Shown here: positions 1 through 9,063 of the stretch, piece after piece
Layout: each line of letters starts with the position of its first letter
Position numbering within the stretch: the first letter of the stretch is position 1
Source of the DNA: Ectopseudomonas chengduensis
GTDB lineage: Bacteria > Pseudomonadota > Gammaproteobacteria > Pseudomonadales > Pseudomonadaceae
Reading direction: 5' to 3'
Length of the DNA: 64,000 bases
NCBI RefSeq assembly: GCF_015712065.1
Contig: NZ_JACFYZ010000003.1
Span: forward strand, 186,001-250,000
Program-made: the position numbers and the translations under genes
Notes under the pieces: generated by a model
Database searches by the model: none
The model's input: the letters and a program-made list of their open reading frames with translations, nothing else
Told to the model about the DNA's origin: nothing

Positions 1-859
1 CGCGTAGCACGTCGATCACGTGGGTCAGGCCGCTCTTGGTGCCGCGCGGCAGGTCGACCTGGGTGATGTCGCCAGTGATCACGGCGGTGGAGCCGAAACC
101 GATACGGGTGAGGAACATCTTCATCTGCTCGACGGTGGTGTTCTGACTCTCGTCGAGAATGATGAAACTGTTGTTAAGGGTGCGGCCGCGCATGTAGGCC
201 AGCGGTGCGATCTCGATCACCTGCTTCTCGATCAGCTTGGCCACGTATTCGAAACCGAGCATCTCGTAGAGCGCGTCGTACAGCGGGCGCAGGTAGGGGT
301 CGATCTTCTGCGCCAGGTCACCGGGCAGGAAGCCGAGCTTCTCGCCGGCCTCGACCGCCGGACGCACCAGCAGGATGCGTCGTACCTGCTCGCGCTCCAG
401 GGCGTCCACCGCGCAGGCCACGGCCAGGTAGGTCTTGCCGGTGCCGGCTGGGCCGATGCCGAAGTTGATGTCGTTGTCGAGGATCGCCTTGACGTAGCGC
501 TGCTGATTGACGCCGCGTGGCTTGATAACGCTCTTCTTGGTGCGCAGGGTGACCTGCGGCAGGTTGCTGGGGTTGACCAGTTCCTCGACGCCGGACTCCT
601 GCAGGTACAGGTGCACCAGGTCGGGCGACAGCTCGGTAGCTTTGGTTTCGCGGTACAGCTTGCGCAGCAGGGTTTCGGCGGCCTGGGTCTTTTCGGCGGC
701 GCCGAGCATCTCGAACTGGTTGCCACGGTTGCGGATTTCCAGGCCGAGGCGCTCTTCGATCAGGCGCAGATGCTCGTCGAACTGGCCGCAGAGATTGGCG
801 AAACGGCGGGCCTCGAAAGGTTCGAGGGTAAAACGATGAGGTTCTAGAGAGGTGTTCAA
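1..859 (-). CDS. ybeZ: PhoH-family ATPase YbeZ (3' end outside window)
   Basis: Cytoplasmic P-loop ATPase of the PhoH/YbeZ family, which partners the RNase YbeY in ribosome and RNA quality control. The visible part (about 286 residues) has Walker A GPAGTGKT near residue 135 and the Walker B-like ILDESQNTT near residue 233. The N-terminus reads M-N-T-S-L-E-P-H-R-F, matching Pseudomonas homologues as I remember them, and this requires a TTG start at 859 because no in-frame ATG fits. It lies 87 bp downstream of miaB on the same strand, the usual order in gammaproteobacteria (miaB-ybeZ-ybeY). The C-terminus runs off the left edge. Family identity is firm; the start codon is inferred. Confidence 0.93.
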   Translation of the reverse strand, partial: MNTSLEPHRFTLEPFEARRFANLCGQFDEHLRLIEERLGLEIRNRGNQFEMLGAAEKTQAAETLLRKLYRETKATELSPDLVHLYLQESGVEELVNPSNLPQVTLRTKKSVIKPRGVNQQRYVKAILDNDINFGIGPAGTGKTYLAVACAVDALEREQVRRILLVRPAVEAGEKLGFLPGDLAQKIDPYLRPLYDALYEMLGFEYVAKLIEKQVIEIAPLAYMRGRTLNNSFIILDESQNTTVEQMKMFLTRIGFGSTAVITGDITQVDLPRGTKSGLTHVIDVLR

Positions 860-946
860 GGTGATGGTGTGATCGTCACTTGTCTGGGTATTGAAAGGCA
901 GCATAACGCCGGGCGCCCGCAACGCAAAGTGGGGGCGCCCGCTACG

Positions 947-2290
947 TTAGTGGAGGGTGTCGGCATCCAGCAGGGTGCCGCGCAGCGAATGGGGCAGGGC
1001 GTCGTCGATATGCACGTCGACGAACTGGCCGATCAGGCGCGGATTGTCGCAGCGGAAATTGACGATGCGGTTCTGCTCGGTGCGGCCCTGGAGCATGCCC
1101 GGGTCCTTCTTCGAGTAATCGCTGACCAGGATGCGTTGCACCGTGCCGACCATGCGCCGGCTGTTCTCGAAGCCGTTCTGGTTGATGCGGTGCTGCAGCA
1201 GGGCCAGGCGCTGTTTCTTCACCTCGTCCGGGGTGTCGTCGACCAGGTCGGCGGCCGGGGTGCCGGGGCGCGAGCTGTAGATGAAGGAGAAGGAGAAGTC
1301 GAAGCCGACGTCCTCGATCAGCTTCATGGTCTGCTCGAAATCCTTCTCGGTCTCGCCGGGGAAGCCGACGATGAAGTCCGAGCTGATCAGAATGTCCGGC
1401 ACCGCTGCACGCAGTTTGCGGATGCGCGACTTGTATTCCAGCGCGGTGTGGTTGCGCTTCATCGCCGCGAGGATGCGGTCGGAGCCGGACTGCACCGGCA
1501 GGTGCAGGTATTTCACCAACTGCGGGATCTCGGCGTGGGCCTGGATGATCGCGTCGGAGAACTCCAGCGGGTGGCTGGTGGTGTAGCGGATGCGCTCGAC
1601 GCCATCGAGCGCGGCCACGGCATGTAGCAGCTCGGCGAAATCGGCGATATGGCCGTCCGGCGCTTCGCCACGGTAGCCATTGACGTTTTGCCCGAGCAGG
1701 GTGATTTCTTTCACGCCTTTCTCGGTGAGGGAGGTGATTTCCATCAGCACGTCGACCAGCGGACGGCTGACTTCCTCGCCGCGGGTGTAGGGCACCACGC
1801 AGAAGGTGCAGTACTTGCTGCAGCCTTCCATCACAGAAACGAAGGCGCTGGGGCCGTCGACGCGCGGCTCGGGCAGGCGGTCGAATTTTTCGATCTCGGG
1901 GAAGCTGATGTCGACTTGCGCGGTCTTGGTCAGGCGCGCGGCGTCGATCATCTCCGGCAGACGGTGCAGGGTCTGCGGGCCGAAGACCACGTCGACATAG
2001 GGCGCGCGGTCGCGGATCGCCGCGCCTTCCTGGCTGGCCACGCAACCACCGACGCCGATCACCAGATCCGGGTTGGCCTGCTTCAGCTCACGCCAGCGGC
2101 CGAGCTGGGAGAACACCTTGTCCTGCGCCTTCTCGCGGATCGAGCAGGTATTGAGCAGGATCACGTCGGCGTCTTCGGGCTTTTCCGTGACCTCCAGGGC
2201 CTGATGCTCGCCCAGCAGGTCGACCATGCGCGAGCTGTCGTACTCGTTCATCTGGCAACCGTGGGTTTCGATATAGAGCTTCTTGGTCAT
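947..2290 (-). CDS. miaB: tRNA-2-methylthio-N6-dimethylallyladenosine synthase MiaB
   Basis: Radical-SAM methylthiotransferase that converts i6A37 to ms2i6A37 in tRNAs reading UNN codons. The protein has 447 residues. The N-terminal UPF0004 domain carries the three Cys that bind the auxiliary 4Fe-4S cluster (C12 in THGCQMN, C49 in NTCSIRE, C83 in GGCVAS). The radical-SAM motif CxxxCxxC is at C157, C161 and C164 (GCSKYCTFC), followed by a C-terminal TRAM region. The start was placed at [13 protein letters not shown] (2290) rather than at an upstream in-frame start at 2326, because family members begin here. It is probably co-transcribed with the downstream ybeZ. Confidence 0.97.
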   Translation of the reverse strand: MTKKLYIETHGCQMNEYDSSRMVDLLGEHQALEVTEKPEDADVILLNTCSIREKAQDKVFSQLGRWRELKQANPDLVIGVGGCVASQEGAAIRDRAPYVDVVFGPQTLHRLPEMIDAARLTKTAQVDISFPEIEKFDRLPEPRVDGPSAFVSVMEGCSKYCTFCVVPYTRGEEVSRPLVDVLMEITSLTEKGVKEITLLGQNVNGYRGEAPDGHIADFAELLHAVAALDGVERIRYTTSHPLEFSDAIIQAHAEIPQLVKYLHLPVQSGSDRILAAMKRNHTALEYKSRIRKLRAAVPDILISSDFIVGFPGETEKDFEQTMKLIEDVGFDFSFSFIYSSRPGTPAADLVDDTPDEVKKQRLALLQHRINQNGFENSRRMVGTVQRILVSDYSKKDPGMLQGRTEQNRIVNFRCDNPRLIGQFVDVHIDDALPHSLRGTLLDADTLH

Positions 2291-2372
2291 GGCACTGTCT
2301 GAGGTGGTTAAAAAATGACCGCGCATTATAGGCGTGTGCCAAGGGGGATGCTACCGCTCAGTTCCCGTCGTC

Positions 2373-2425
2373 TGGATGCAATCCGGGGCCTTGCGTCGTT
2401 AGTCCCCGGATTGCATCCGGGCTAC
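2373..2425. repeat. Inverted repeat, family A (GGATGCAATCCGGGG)
   Basis: The arms GGATGCAATCCGGGG and CCCCGGATTGCATCC are inverted around a short centre and end in GGGCTAC. The same repeat occurs at 49199-49250 and 50800-50860, so it is a dispersed intergenic family rather than a gene-specific terminator. It lies between the divergent miaB and the DUF1820 gene. Confidence 0.8.
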
Positions 2426-2479
2426 GCATGCGGCGCTGTGATATTCTGCGCGCCCGGTTTTTCCTGACTTCGAGTCTTC

Positions 2480-2803
2480 ATGAGCAAGCGCGATCCCATC
2501 TACAAGGTGATTTTCCTCAACCAGGGCCAGGTGTACGAGATGTACGCCAAGCAGATCTACCAGAGCGATCTGTGGGGCTTTCTGGAGGTGGAGGAGTTCG
2601 TCTTCGGCGAGCGCAGCCAACTGGTGGTCGACCCCAGCGAGGAGAAGCTCAAGGCGCAGTTCGAAGGCGTGGTGCGCAGCTTCGTGCCGATGCACGCGAT
2701 CATCCGCATCGACGAGGTAGAGCGCCTGGGCACGGCGAAGATCAGTGAAGCCAAGGGCGGCGGTAACGTGATGCCGTTCCCCATGCCGATGCCGGATAAG
2801 TGA
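2480..2803 (+). CDS. DUF1820 family protein
   Basis: Small soluble protein of 107 residues beginning MSKRDPIYKVIFLNQGQVYE, which I recognise as DUF1820, a family common in Pseudomonas and relatives. No function is established. It is acidic in the middle and ends in a Met/Pro-rich tail (MPFPMPMPDK). The ATG at 2480 has only a weak purine stretch upstream. It is transcribed divergently from miaB as a single gene, with repeats on both sides. No signal peptide or membrane segment is visible. Confidence 0.88.
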   Translation: MSKRDPIYKVIFLNQGQVYEMYAKQIYQSDLWGFLEVEEFVFGERSQLVVDPSEEKLKAQFEGVVRSFVPMHAIIRIDEVERLGTAKISEAKGGGNVMPFPMPMPDK

Positions 2804-2828
2804 GCACAAGCCACAGGCTATAGCTAGG

Positions 2829-2907
2829 TAGGGTGGGCTTCAGCCCACCAGCTTTATTGCGATGCCACTTGGTGGGCTGAAGCGGAGCGCCGCCCGGCCC
2901 ACACTAC
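2829..2907. repeat. Intergenic inverted repeat (GTAGGGTGGGCTTCAGCCCACC)
   Basis: The left arm reads GGTGGGCTTCAGCCCACC. The right side, after about 25 bases, carries TGGTGGGCTGAAGC and ends in GCCCACACTAC. This is the familiar GTAGGGTGGGC...GCCCAC-CTAC intergenic repeat type of Pseudomonas. It sits between the convergent DUF1820 gene and the Sel1 gene and could form a bidirectional hairpin. Confidence 0.6.
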
Positions 2908-2910
2908 GGG

Positions 2911-3459
2911 TCAGGGCAAGGGCGAGAAAGGCGAGCGACCTTCGGCGGTCTGCAGCTCCAGCAGGTAGCTGCGGAAGATCTGGCCCAGCACCTGGCTGGC
3001 GATTTCCAGTTCATCGCGACGCATCTGCGCCGACACCAGGTCGGCGCTGTCCATGGCTTCGTCCGAGCCATTGACCGACGCCATCTTCAATACGATGTAG
3101 GCCTGCACGTTGTTGGCCGGTACGCCTTCGCCACGGAAGAACATGGTGCCCAGGCGCAGCTGCGCTTCGGCGTGGCCCTGCAGCGAGGCGCGCTCGAACC
3201 AGGTCAGGGCCTGCTTGAGATCGCGTGGGGTGCGTTTGCCGTCGTAGTAGTACTCACCCAACTCATAGGCGGCCTGCATGTTGCCGGCGCGCGCCATTTC
3301 CTGGCAGTTGGCCAGAGCATCGGGCATCTCTTCGGGGGAGGCGTTCAGCGCGCAACTGCCGCTGGCGGGGATCAACAGCGAATTACCGCCTGCGAATGCA
3401 AACAGCGGGAGGAAAAGCAACAGGCAGCCCAGGGACAGGGTGCGGCCGGTGCGGTTCAT
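2911..3459 (-). CDS. Exported Sel1-repeat (TPR-like) protein
   Basis: Protein of 182 residues with a signal peptide (MNRTGRTLSLGCLLLFLPLFAFA, then GG). The mature part contains two Sel1-like repeats: AAYELGEYYYDGKRTPRDLK... and AEAQLRLGTMFFRGEGV..., the A-x-x-x-L-G-x-x-x-x-x-G pattern typical of SLR proteins, which usually mediate protein-protein contacts. The start at 3459 is preferred over an upstream in-frame start at 3513 because the signal peptide begins there. No specific partner can be inferred from its neighbours, a divergently placed repeat and a membrane protein. Confidence 0.8.
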   Translation of the reverse strand: MNRTGRTLSLGCLLLFLPLFAFAGGNSLLIPASGSCALNASPEEMPDALANCQEMARAGNMQAAYELGEYYYDGKRTPRDLKQALTWFERASLQGHAEAQLRLGTMFFRGEGVPANNVQAYIVLKMASVNGSDEAMDSADLVSAQMRRDELEIASQVLGQIFRSYLLELQTAEGRSPFSPLP

Positions 3460-3554
3460 CTGGATAACGGGACCTCGGCAATTCAGGGCGGGTGACGTGC
3501 CCGGTCGGCGCAAAACGTGCCGACCGTCGCATTATGGAATAAACCGGGCGGTTG

Positions 3555-4187
3555 TTACAAAGCCTGTTTCTTCGCACTTCCCGGCAGGCTCAGCAGCAGC
3601 CAGGCCAGCAGCGGATACGCTGGCGTGAGCAGCACGTGGAACAAGTCTATGCGGCGCAGCGGCCCGATCACGCCTTCGGTGCCGACTGCTACACCGGCCA
3701 GCAGGAACAGGCCCACCACCACAGCTGCGCTGATCGCTGGCGCGCGGCGCGGCCATTGGACTGCGCCGGCATAGAGGATCAGCACCAGCGTGGCCAGGTT
3801 CAGCGCCAGGCGGTAGTCCTCCATATAACCAAGCTGGCGGAACAGCTCGAAGAAGGCGCACAGCCCGAGCAGGATTCGGCCCCAGTTCGGCCGGCTCCAG
3901 GCCCAGCCACGGCCCAGCGCCAGTGCCGCGGCACCGAGTAGCGGCAGGCCGAGAAAGCTGCTGGCCTGCGAGAGCCACAGGTGCGCAGGCTGCCAACTCG
4001 GGTCGAAGCCGTAACGAATCACGCCGACGCTGGCCGCCGCAGCTGGCAGCAGGAAGCCGAGCAAGGCGCAGAACAGCGCCGGCTGATCGCCCTCGCCGTA
4101 GCGCCCGCGTGCCCGGCCGATCAGCCACACACAGGCAGCGCAGGCCAGGGCCAACAACGCATCACTGAAGGCCGTGCTGTACTGCAT
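3555..4187 (-). CDS. Integral membrane protein, function unknown
   Basis: Protein of 210 residues made almost entirely of hydrophobic segments; I count about six likely transmembrane helices (for example ALLALACAACVWLIG, LLPAAAASVGVI, LATLVLILYAGAV, ISAAVVVGLFLLAGVAV and a final LLAWLLLSLP). I do not recognise catalytic motifs. The ATG overlaps the hemL stop by one base (TGATG), so it is probably translationally coupled to hemL, although nothing in the sequence ties it to haem synthesis. Confidence 0.72.
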   Translation of the reverse strand: MQYSTAFSDALLALACAACVWLIGRARGRYGEGDQPALFCALLGFLLPAAAASVGVIRYGFDPSWQPAHLWLSQASSFLGLPLLGAAALALGRGWAWSRPNWGRILLGLCAFFELFRQLGYMEDYRLALNLATLVLILYAGAVQWPRRAPAISAAVVVGLFLLAGVAVGTEGVIGPLRRIDLFHVLLTPAYPLLAWLLLSLPGSAKKQAL

Positions 4188-5476
4188 CAGGCTTTTTTCA
4201 GCTCGGCGAAGGCGCGCTCGGCGGCAGCGAAGGTGATGTCCAGCTCCTTGTCGCCATGGGCGATGGAGGTGAAACCGGCTTCGAAGGCGCTCGGTGCCAG
4301 GTACACGCCGCCGTCCAGCATCAGATGGAAGAAGCGGTTGAAGCGCGCACTGTCGCTGGCCATCACGTCGGCGAAGGTGACGATGTCGTCGGCGCCGCTG
4401 AAATACAGGCCGAACATGGCGCCCGCCTGGGTGGTGACGAAGGGGATGCCGGCGGCATCGGCGCGTTGTTGCAGGCCATCGAGCATGCGCGTGGTGTAGT
4501 CGGTCAGCTCGGTGTGGAAGCCCGGACGGCTGATCAGCTTCAGCGTGGTCAGGCCGGCGGCCATGGCCAGTGGGTTACCCGACAGGGTGCCAGCCTGGTA
4601 GACCGGGCCGAGCGGGGCGATGCATTCCATGATCGCGCGCTTGCCGCCAAAGCAGCCCACCGGCATGCCGCCGCCGATGATCTTGCCGAAGGTGGTCAGG
4701 TCCGGGGTGACGCCGTAGTGCGCTTGCGCACCGCCCAGGGCGACGCGGAAACCGGTCATCACTTCGTCGAAGATCAGCACCACGCCATGCTTGTCGCACT
4801 GCTCGCGCAGGCCTTCGAGGAAGCCCGGCGCCGGCGGTACGCAGTTCATGTTGCCGGCTACTGGCTCGACGATGATGCACGCGACTTCCTGGCCGACCTG
4901 CGCCAGGCATTCGGCCACGGCGTCGATGTCGTTGAACGGCAGGGTCAGGGTGTGCTTGGCGAAAGCCGCCGGCACACCTGCGGAGTTCGGCACGCCCTGG
5001 GTCAGGGCGCCGGAGCCGGCCTTGACCAGCAGGCTGTCGGAGTGACCGTGGTAGCAGCCCTCGAACTTGATGATGCTGTCGCGGCCGGTGTAGCCACGGG
5101 CCAGGCGGATGGCGCTCATGGTCGCCTCGGTGCCGGAGCTGACCATGCGCACCATCTCCATCGACGGCACCAGCGAGCAGACCAACTCGGCCATCTCGGT
5201 TTCCAGCGCGGTCGGCGCACCGTAGGACAGGCCGTGCTGCAGCTGGCGACGAACGGAATCGAGCACGTCCGGATGGCTGTGGCCGAGGATCATCGGGCCC
5301 CAGGAGCCGACGTAGTCGACGTAGCGCTTGTCGTCTTCGTCCACGACGTAGGCGCCTTCGGCGTGCTTGAAGAACAGCGGCGTGCCGCCGACGCTGCGAA
5401 AGGCGCGCACTGGCGAGTTGACGCCGCCGGGGATGTGTTTCTGGGCGTTGGCGAAGAGGATTTCGGAACGGGACAT
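4187..5476 (-). CDS. hemL: Glutamate-1-semialdehyde 2,1-aminomutase
   Basis: PLP enzyme of class III aminotransferase fold that converts glutamate-1-semialdehyde to 5-aminolevulinate in the C5 haem pathway. It has 429 residues, normal for HemL. Landmarks are [15 protein letters not shown] around 113-127, the [10 protein letters not shown] segment around 235-244 holding the PLP-pyridine Asp, and the Schiff-base lysine K265 in [11 protein letters not shown]. The start at 5476 ([12 protein letters not shown]) was chosen over an in-frame start at 5518. It follows thiE closely in a thiD-thiE-hemL run, the standard Pseudomonas order. Confidence 0.98.
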   Translation of the reverse strand: MSRSEILFANAQKHIPGGVNSPVRAFRSVGGTPLFFKHAEGAYVVDEDDKRYVDYVGSWGPMILGHSHPDVLDSVRRQLQHGLSYGAPTALETEMAELVCSLVPSMEMVRMVSSGTEATMSAIRLARGYTGRDSIIKFEGCYHGHSDSLLVKAGSGALTQGVPNSAGVPAAFAKHTLTLPFNDIDAVAECLAQVGQEVACIIVEPVAGNMNCVPPAPGFLEGLREQCDKHGVVLIFDEVMTGFRVALGGAQAHYGVTPDLTTFGKIIGGGMPVGCFGGKRAIMECIAPLGPVYQAGTLSGNPLAMAAGLTTLKLISRPGFHTELTDYTTRMLDGLQQRADAAGIPFVTTQAGAMFGLYFSGADDIVTFADVMASDSARFNRFFHLMLDGGVYLAPSAFEAGFTSIAHGDKELDITFAAAERAFAELKKA

Positions 5477-5498
5477 GGCAGGTCTCTCTGGAAACGAA

Positions 5499-6128
5499 TC
5501 AGTCGAACAGCGCGGCAAAGGCGCGGGCGCGGTCTTCCACCTCGGTGGCGGAGTCGGCAGCGAACAGGGCGTGGATCACGGCCACCATGCTGGCGCCACG
5601 GGCGATCAGGCCTGGCGCGGTGCCTAAGGTCACGCCGCCGATGGCGACGATGGGCTGGGCAAAGCGCGCGCGCGCCTGATCCAGCAGCTCCACGGTGGCA
5701 GCCGGAGCGCCGGGTTTGGTGTTGGAGTTGAAGAAGCGGCCGAAGGCGATATAGCTGGCACCTTCGGCGACGGCGCGCTCGGCCAGCTCCAGCTGGGCGT
5801 GGCAGGTGCCGCCGATGACGGCCTCGGTACCGAGGCGGGTGCGGGCAGCGGCCAGCGAGCCGTCAGTCTGGCCCAGATGCAGGCCGACGCCCAGGCGTGC
5901 CGCCAGCTCCAGGTCGTCATTGATGATCAGTGTGGCGCCATGGCGTCGGCACAGCTCGGCCAGGGTCTGGGCTTCATCGAAACGGCGCACGTCATCGGCG
6001 GATTTGTCGCGGTACTGCAGCAGGCGCGCGCCACCGATCAGCGCCGCTTCGGCATAGGGCAGCAGCTTGCCACCGGCCAGCAGCGGGGTGTCGGTGATGG
6101 CGTAAAGACCACGCAGCGCCGCAGTCAT
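5499..6128 (-). CDS. thiE: Thiamine-phosphate synthase
   Basis: Condenses HMP-PP with the thiazole phosphate to give thiamine phosphate. The protein is 209 residues, a TIM-barrel of usual family length. It shows the conserved LLQYRDK near residues 36-42, LIINDD, the GLHLGQTD segment and the phosphate-binding IAIGGV near the C-terminus. The start [12 protein letters not shown] at 6128 overlaps the thiD stop by 4 bp (ATGA), which indicates translational coupling. A long upstream in-frame extension to 6443 lies inside thiD and is not credible. Confidence 0.97.
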   Translation of the reverse strand: MTAALRGLYAITDTPLLAGGKLLPYAEAALIGGARLLQYRDKSADDVRRFDEAQTLAELCRRHGATLIINDDLELAARLGVGLHLGQTDGSLAAARTRLGTEAVIGGTCHAQLELAERAVAEGASYIAFGRFFNSNTKPGAPAATVELLDQARARFAQPIVAIGGVTLGTAPGLIARGASMVAVIHALFAADSATEVEDRARAFAALFD

Positions 6129-6922
6129 TGGGCGAAGTCCAGCGGCAGACGGCGCGGCACGTACTGACCGTGGCCCGGTTGTTCGGCGTCGCGCAGGGTG
6201 CGCCAGGTGTAATCCAGGGCGCTCTTCACGGCGCTGACCAGTTCCTCGCCCAGCGCCAGGCGACCGGCCAGGGTACTGGCCAGGGTGCAGCCCGAGCCGT
6301 GGTAGCTGCCCGGTAGGCGCGCGCAGGTGAAGGTGTGGCGGCTGCCGTCGCGGCTGTACAGGCGGTTGTGCACTTCGGCTTCGTCGCCGTGGCCGCCGGT
6401 GATCAGCAGGTGCTCGATGAAGGGAAGCAGTTTCTCGGCGCATTCGTCGGCGCTGCCTTCCGGCAGTTCGGCGAGGATGCGCGCTTCCGGCAGGTTCGGT
6501 GTGGCAATGGTGGACACGGCGAACAGACGCTCGCGCATGGCATAGCCGACGTCATCCTTGCCCAGCGAGCCGCCACCACCGGCGCGCAGCACCGGATCAC
6601 AGACCAGTGGCACGCCCGGCAGCTGGCTCATCACCTCGAGTACGGTGTCGACCATGTCCACCGAGCCGAGCATGCCCAGTTTGACGGCGGCCACCGGCAT
6701 ATCGGCGATCACCGCGCGGGCCTGGGCCAGCACCCAGTCGCGGTCGAGCACGCGGAAGTCGGAGACGTTGACGGTATCCTGCACGGTCAAGGCAGTCACC
6801 GTCGGTGCGGCGTGGCAGCCTTGGGCCAGCAGGGCTTCGATATCGGCCTGCAGACCAGCACCACCACTGGGGTCGTGACCGGACATGCACAGCACTACGG
6901 GGCGGAAGTTTGGCGTTTTCAT
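6125..6922 (-). CDS. thiD: Hydroxymethylpyrimidine / phosphomethylpyrimidine kinase
   Basis: Phosphorylates HMP and HMP-P to feed ThiE. The protein is 265 residues and ribokinase-like, with the family signature [16 protein letters not shown] close to the N-terminus, the anion-hole region [11 protein letters not shown] near the C-terminus and conserved [11 protein letters not shown] in the middle. The start [10 protein letters not shown] at 6922 was preferred to an upstream alternative at 6946. It is the first gene of the thiD-thiE-hemL set. No thi-box (TPP) riboswitch was seen upstream. Confidence 0.97.
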   Translation of the reverse strand: MKTPNFRPVVLCMSGHDPSGGAGLQADIEALLAQGCHAAPTVTALTVQDTVNVSDFRVLDRDWVLAQARAVIADMPVAAVKLGMLGSVDMVDTVLEVMSQLPGVPLVCDPVLRAGGGGSLGKDDVGYAMRERLFAVSTIATPNLPEARILAELPEGSADECAEKLLPFIEHLLITGGHGDEAEVHNRLYSRDGSRHTFTCARLPGSYHGSGCTLASTLAGRLALGEELVSAVKSALDYTWRTLRDAEQPGHGQYVPRRLPLDFAQ

Positions 6923-7056
6923 GGTGCGCGAGCTTATCACTAACAAGCCTCAAGTCGCTGCACGCCATGCCGGTCGTTAGCCTTTCTGATTCTCGTGCGT
7001 ATTGGCGTTAGCCAGTCTGGAAATGGCATCATGCGCGGCCCTGCCGCCTTGCCCGA

Positions 7057-8226
7057 ATGCCTCCGATGACGCTGCGTACCTGCCTGATCATGATGACCGC
7101 CCTGGCGGTGATCACCGATAACCTGATCATTCCTTTTTATCCGCAGTATTTCGCCGAGCGTTTCGACAATCCGCCGGAGCAGCATGTCGGCCTGTATCTG
7201 GCGGTGGTCAGCCTGGTGGTGATGGCGGTGTTCCCGCTCTGGGCGCGTCTGGCCAAGCGCGTGCACCCGGTGCGCATCCTGATCAGCGCGCAACTGATGG
7301 CCGGCAGCCTGACCGCCGCCTGCTATTTCATCGACTCGCTGCCGCTGTTCTGGGTGGTGTCGTTGCTGATGGTGGTGTTCAAGGGCAGCTACCTGCTGAT
7401 GTACCCCTACGTGATGAGCCTGCAGCAGCAGGACAACCACACCCAGACCATCGGCACCCTGTCGGTGGTGGTGCACTTCGGCGCCATTCTCGGCGCTGCG
7501 CTGGGCGGCCTGATTCTGCAGATCATGAACATTGGCGATGTGTTTCTGGTGATGGCCGCCGGCGACTTCATCCAGATGGCCATCTGCATGCATCTGGTGC
7601 GTGGCTACCTGCCGGCGCCGGGCGAGCAGCCGGCGAGCGACGAGGCACCGGTGAAGAACGAGGCGCGCAGTCTGCCGGCGATCTACCGCCTGTGCCTGGT
7701 GATGCTGCTGTTCTACTTCGTCGGTTACGTCACCCGGCCGTTCTTTGCCGTCTACTGGCAGCAGGTGGCGCACTGGAACAGCGAGATGGCCGCCGGCTTC
7801 GTCTATGCGTTGCCTGGCGCCGTGGCCGTGTTGGCGCTGTGGTGGGGGCGCCGCGCGACCAAGCAGGGCAACACCCGTGACGGCATTCTCGCCGGTCTGC
7901 TGCTGGGCGCGGCGGCCACCTTCATCCAGGGCTTCGGCGATCAGTGGCTGATCCTGCTCGGCCGCGTGCTGTTTGGCTGGGCGCTGTATCAGGTCACCGT
8001 GCGCCTCGATGCCTTGCTGTTCGAGCTCAGCTCGCCGGAGCACTACGCGGTGGACTTCAGCAAGATCAATATCTTCCAGTGCCTGGGCAACATGGGCTCG
8101 GCCTACGGCGCGGGCTTGCTGGTCAGCCACTACGGTCAGGCCATGCCGTTCTGGGTCGGTGCTGCCGGGCTGCTGCTGACCGCCGCGTTGTTCCCGATGC
8201 TGGTGCGCAAGCCCAAGGTGGCCTGA
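7057..8226 (+). CDS. MFS transporter next to siderophore-iron genes
   Basis: Major-facilitator protein of 389 residues with about 12 hydrophobic segments in two halves, separated by a polar loop near residues 188-210 (PAPGEQPASDEAPVKNEARS). A second in-frame ATG lies at 7066, and neither start has a strong Shine-Dalgarno. Substrate cannot be read from sequence. Its position directly upstream of a ferric-siderophore reductase and an iron ABC system makes siderophore export or import a reasonable guess. It is divergent from thiD. Confidence 0.85.
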   Translation: MPPMTLRTCLIMMTALAVITDNLIIPFYPQYFAERFDNPPEQHVGLYLAVVSLVVMAVFPLWARLAKRVHPVRILISAQLMAGSLTAACYFIDSLPLFWVVSLLMVVFKGSYLLMYPYVMSLQQQDNHTQTIGTLSVVVHFGAILGAALGGLILQIMNIGDVFLVMAAGDFIQMAICMHLVRGYLPAPGEQPASDEAPVKNEARSLPAIYRLCLVMLLFYFVGYVTRPFFAVYWQQVAHWNSEMAAGFVYALPGAVAVLALWWGRRATKQGNTRDGILAGLLLGAAATFIQGFGDQWLILLGRVLFGWALYQVTVRLDALLFELSSPEHYAVDFSKINIFQCLGNMGSAYGAGLLVSHYGQAMPFWVGAAGLLLTAALFPMLVRKPKVA

Positions 8227-8241
8227 GTCTTGAGTGGCGAA

Positions 8242-8272
8242 TGATAATTTGATGCAGATGCGTATCAATGAT
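8242..8272. promoter_or_regulatory. Candidate Fur-binding region
   Basis: AT-rich stretch in the short gap before the ferric-reductase gene. It contains TGATAATTTGATGCA and TGCGTATCAATGATT, which partly match the 7-1-7 Fur pattern TGATAAT-N-ATTATCA. The match is imperfect; the placement upstream of an iron-siderophore operon is what supports it. Confidence 0.4.
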
Positions 8273-8316
8273 TAAATTCGCTCTTCGCATTGCTTCCATC
8301 ATCCGGATTCGCCGCG

Positions 8317-9063
8317 ATGCACGATATTCACCACCTGCTCGACGTGATTGCCCGCAGCCTGCCTGGGCTGCAGGGGCGTATCGGTGTGCCCGGTGCCGAT
8401 CTGCTGGTGTGCGGGAGCGAGGGCAACGACCGGCGTATCGCCGCGCTCTATCAGTACTGGCAGCAGGCTCATCCCGAGGCCGGGCCGCATTACTGGACGG
8501 TGCGCAGCTGGACCTACCTGGTCTGGCAACCCATCTACCTGACCTTGCTCGGCGTACACCTGGCGCAGCGCGTGCCCTGTCTGGCGAGCCTGGGGCAGGC
8601 GGTGCAGGGCGGCGTGGTGTCGGGTTTCTGTCTGCCCGAGCACTGCCCGCAGCAGGCTACGGAAGATCAGCTGATCGGCCTGGCTGCCAGCCAGCTCGAG
8701 CAACTGCTGCGCCGCCAGCACGCCGAGTTCTGCCAGGTACAAAGCATCCACGGCAAGCTGGCCCAGCGCCTGGCGGCCGATTACGTGCTGGCCGCCTTGT
8801 TGCTGGTGCAGCGCCAGCTGACTCTGGACAACCAGCAACTGCGCGCGCTGGCGGCACGCTGGCTGGAGGCATTGGACTTGCGTGGTGGCAGCGACCTGCT
8901 GGAGGTGCGCCTGGAGGATGGCCGCGACTGCCTGACCCTGGAGCGCAAGGCCTGCTGTCAGCATTTTCGGCGTTGCGACGGCGAGCTGTGCAGCACCTGC
9001 CCGAAGCTGCGGCGTGACGAGCGCCTGCTGCGCCTGCGCGAAGAGCTGGTCCTGGCATGTTGA
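8317..9063 (+). CDS. FhuF-type siderophore ferric-iron reductase
   Basis: Cytoplasmic 2Fe-2S reductase that should release iron from imported ferric siderophore. The protein has 248 residues. The C-terminus carries the FhuF-type cluster motif C-C-x10-C-x2-C exactly (C213, C214, C225, C228). Overall it resembles the AHA_1954-type siderophore ferric reductases, which are found beside iron ABC transporters. The ATG at 8317 is preferred over a TTG at 8290. The stop overlaps the ATG of the ATPase gene, so the genes are coupled. Confidence 0.85.
   Translation: MHDIHHLLDVIARSLPGLQGRIGVPGADLLVCGSEGNDRRIAALYQYWQQAHPEAGPHYWTVRSWTYLVWQPIYLTLLGVHLAQRVPCLASLGQAVQGGVVSGFCLPEHCPQQATEDQLIGLAASQLEQLLRRQHAEFCQVQSIHGKLAQRLAADYVLAALLLVQRQLTLDNQQLRALAARWLEALDLRGGSDLLEVRLEDGRDCLTLERKACCQHFRRCDGELCSTCPKLRRDERLLRLREELVLAC

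Noticed and set aside
4256-5731. Plus-strand ORF of 491 codons opposite hemL and thiE
   Set aside because: Antisense shadow of two well-supported genes; composition not protein-like.
6940-8268. Minus-strand ORF of 442 codons opposite the MFS gene
   Set aside because: His/Gln-rich antisense reading of a clear transporter gene.
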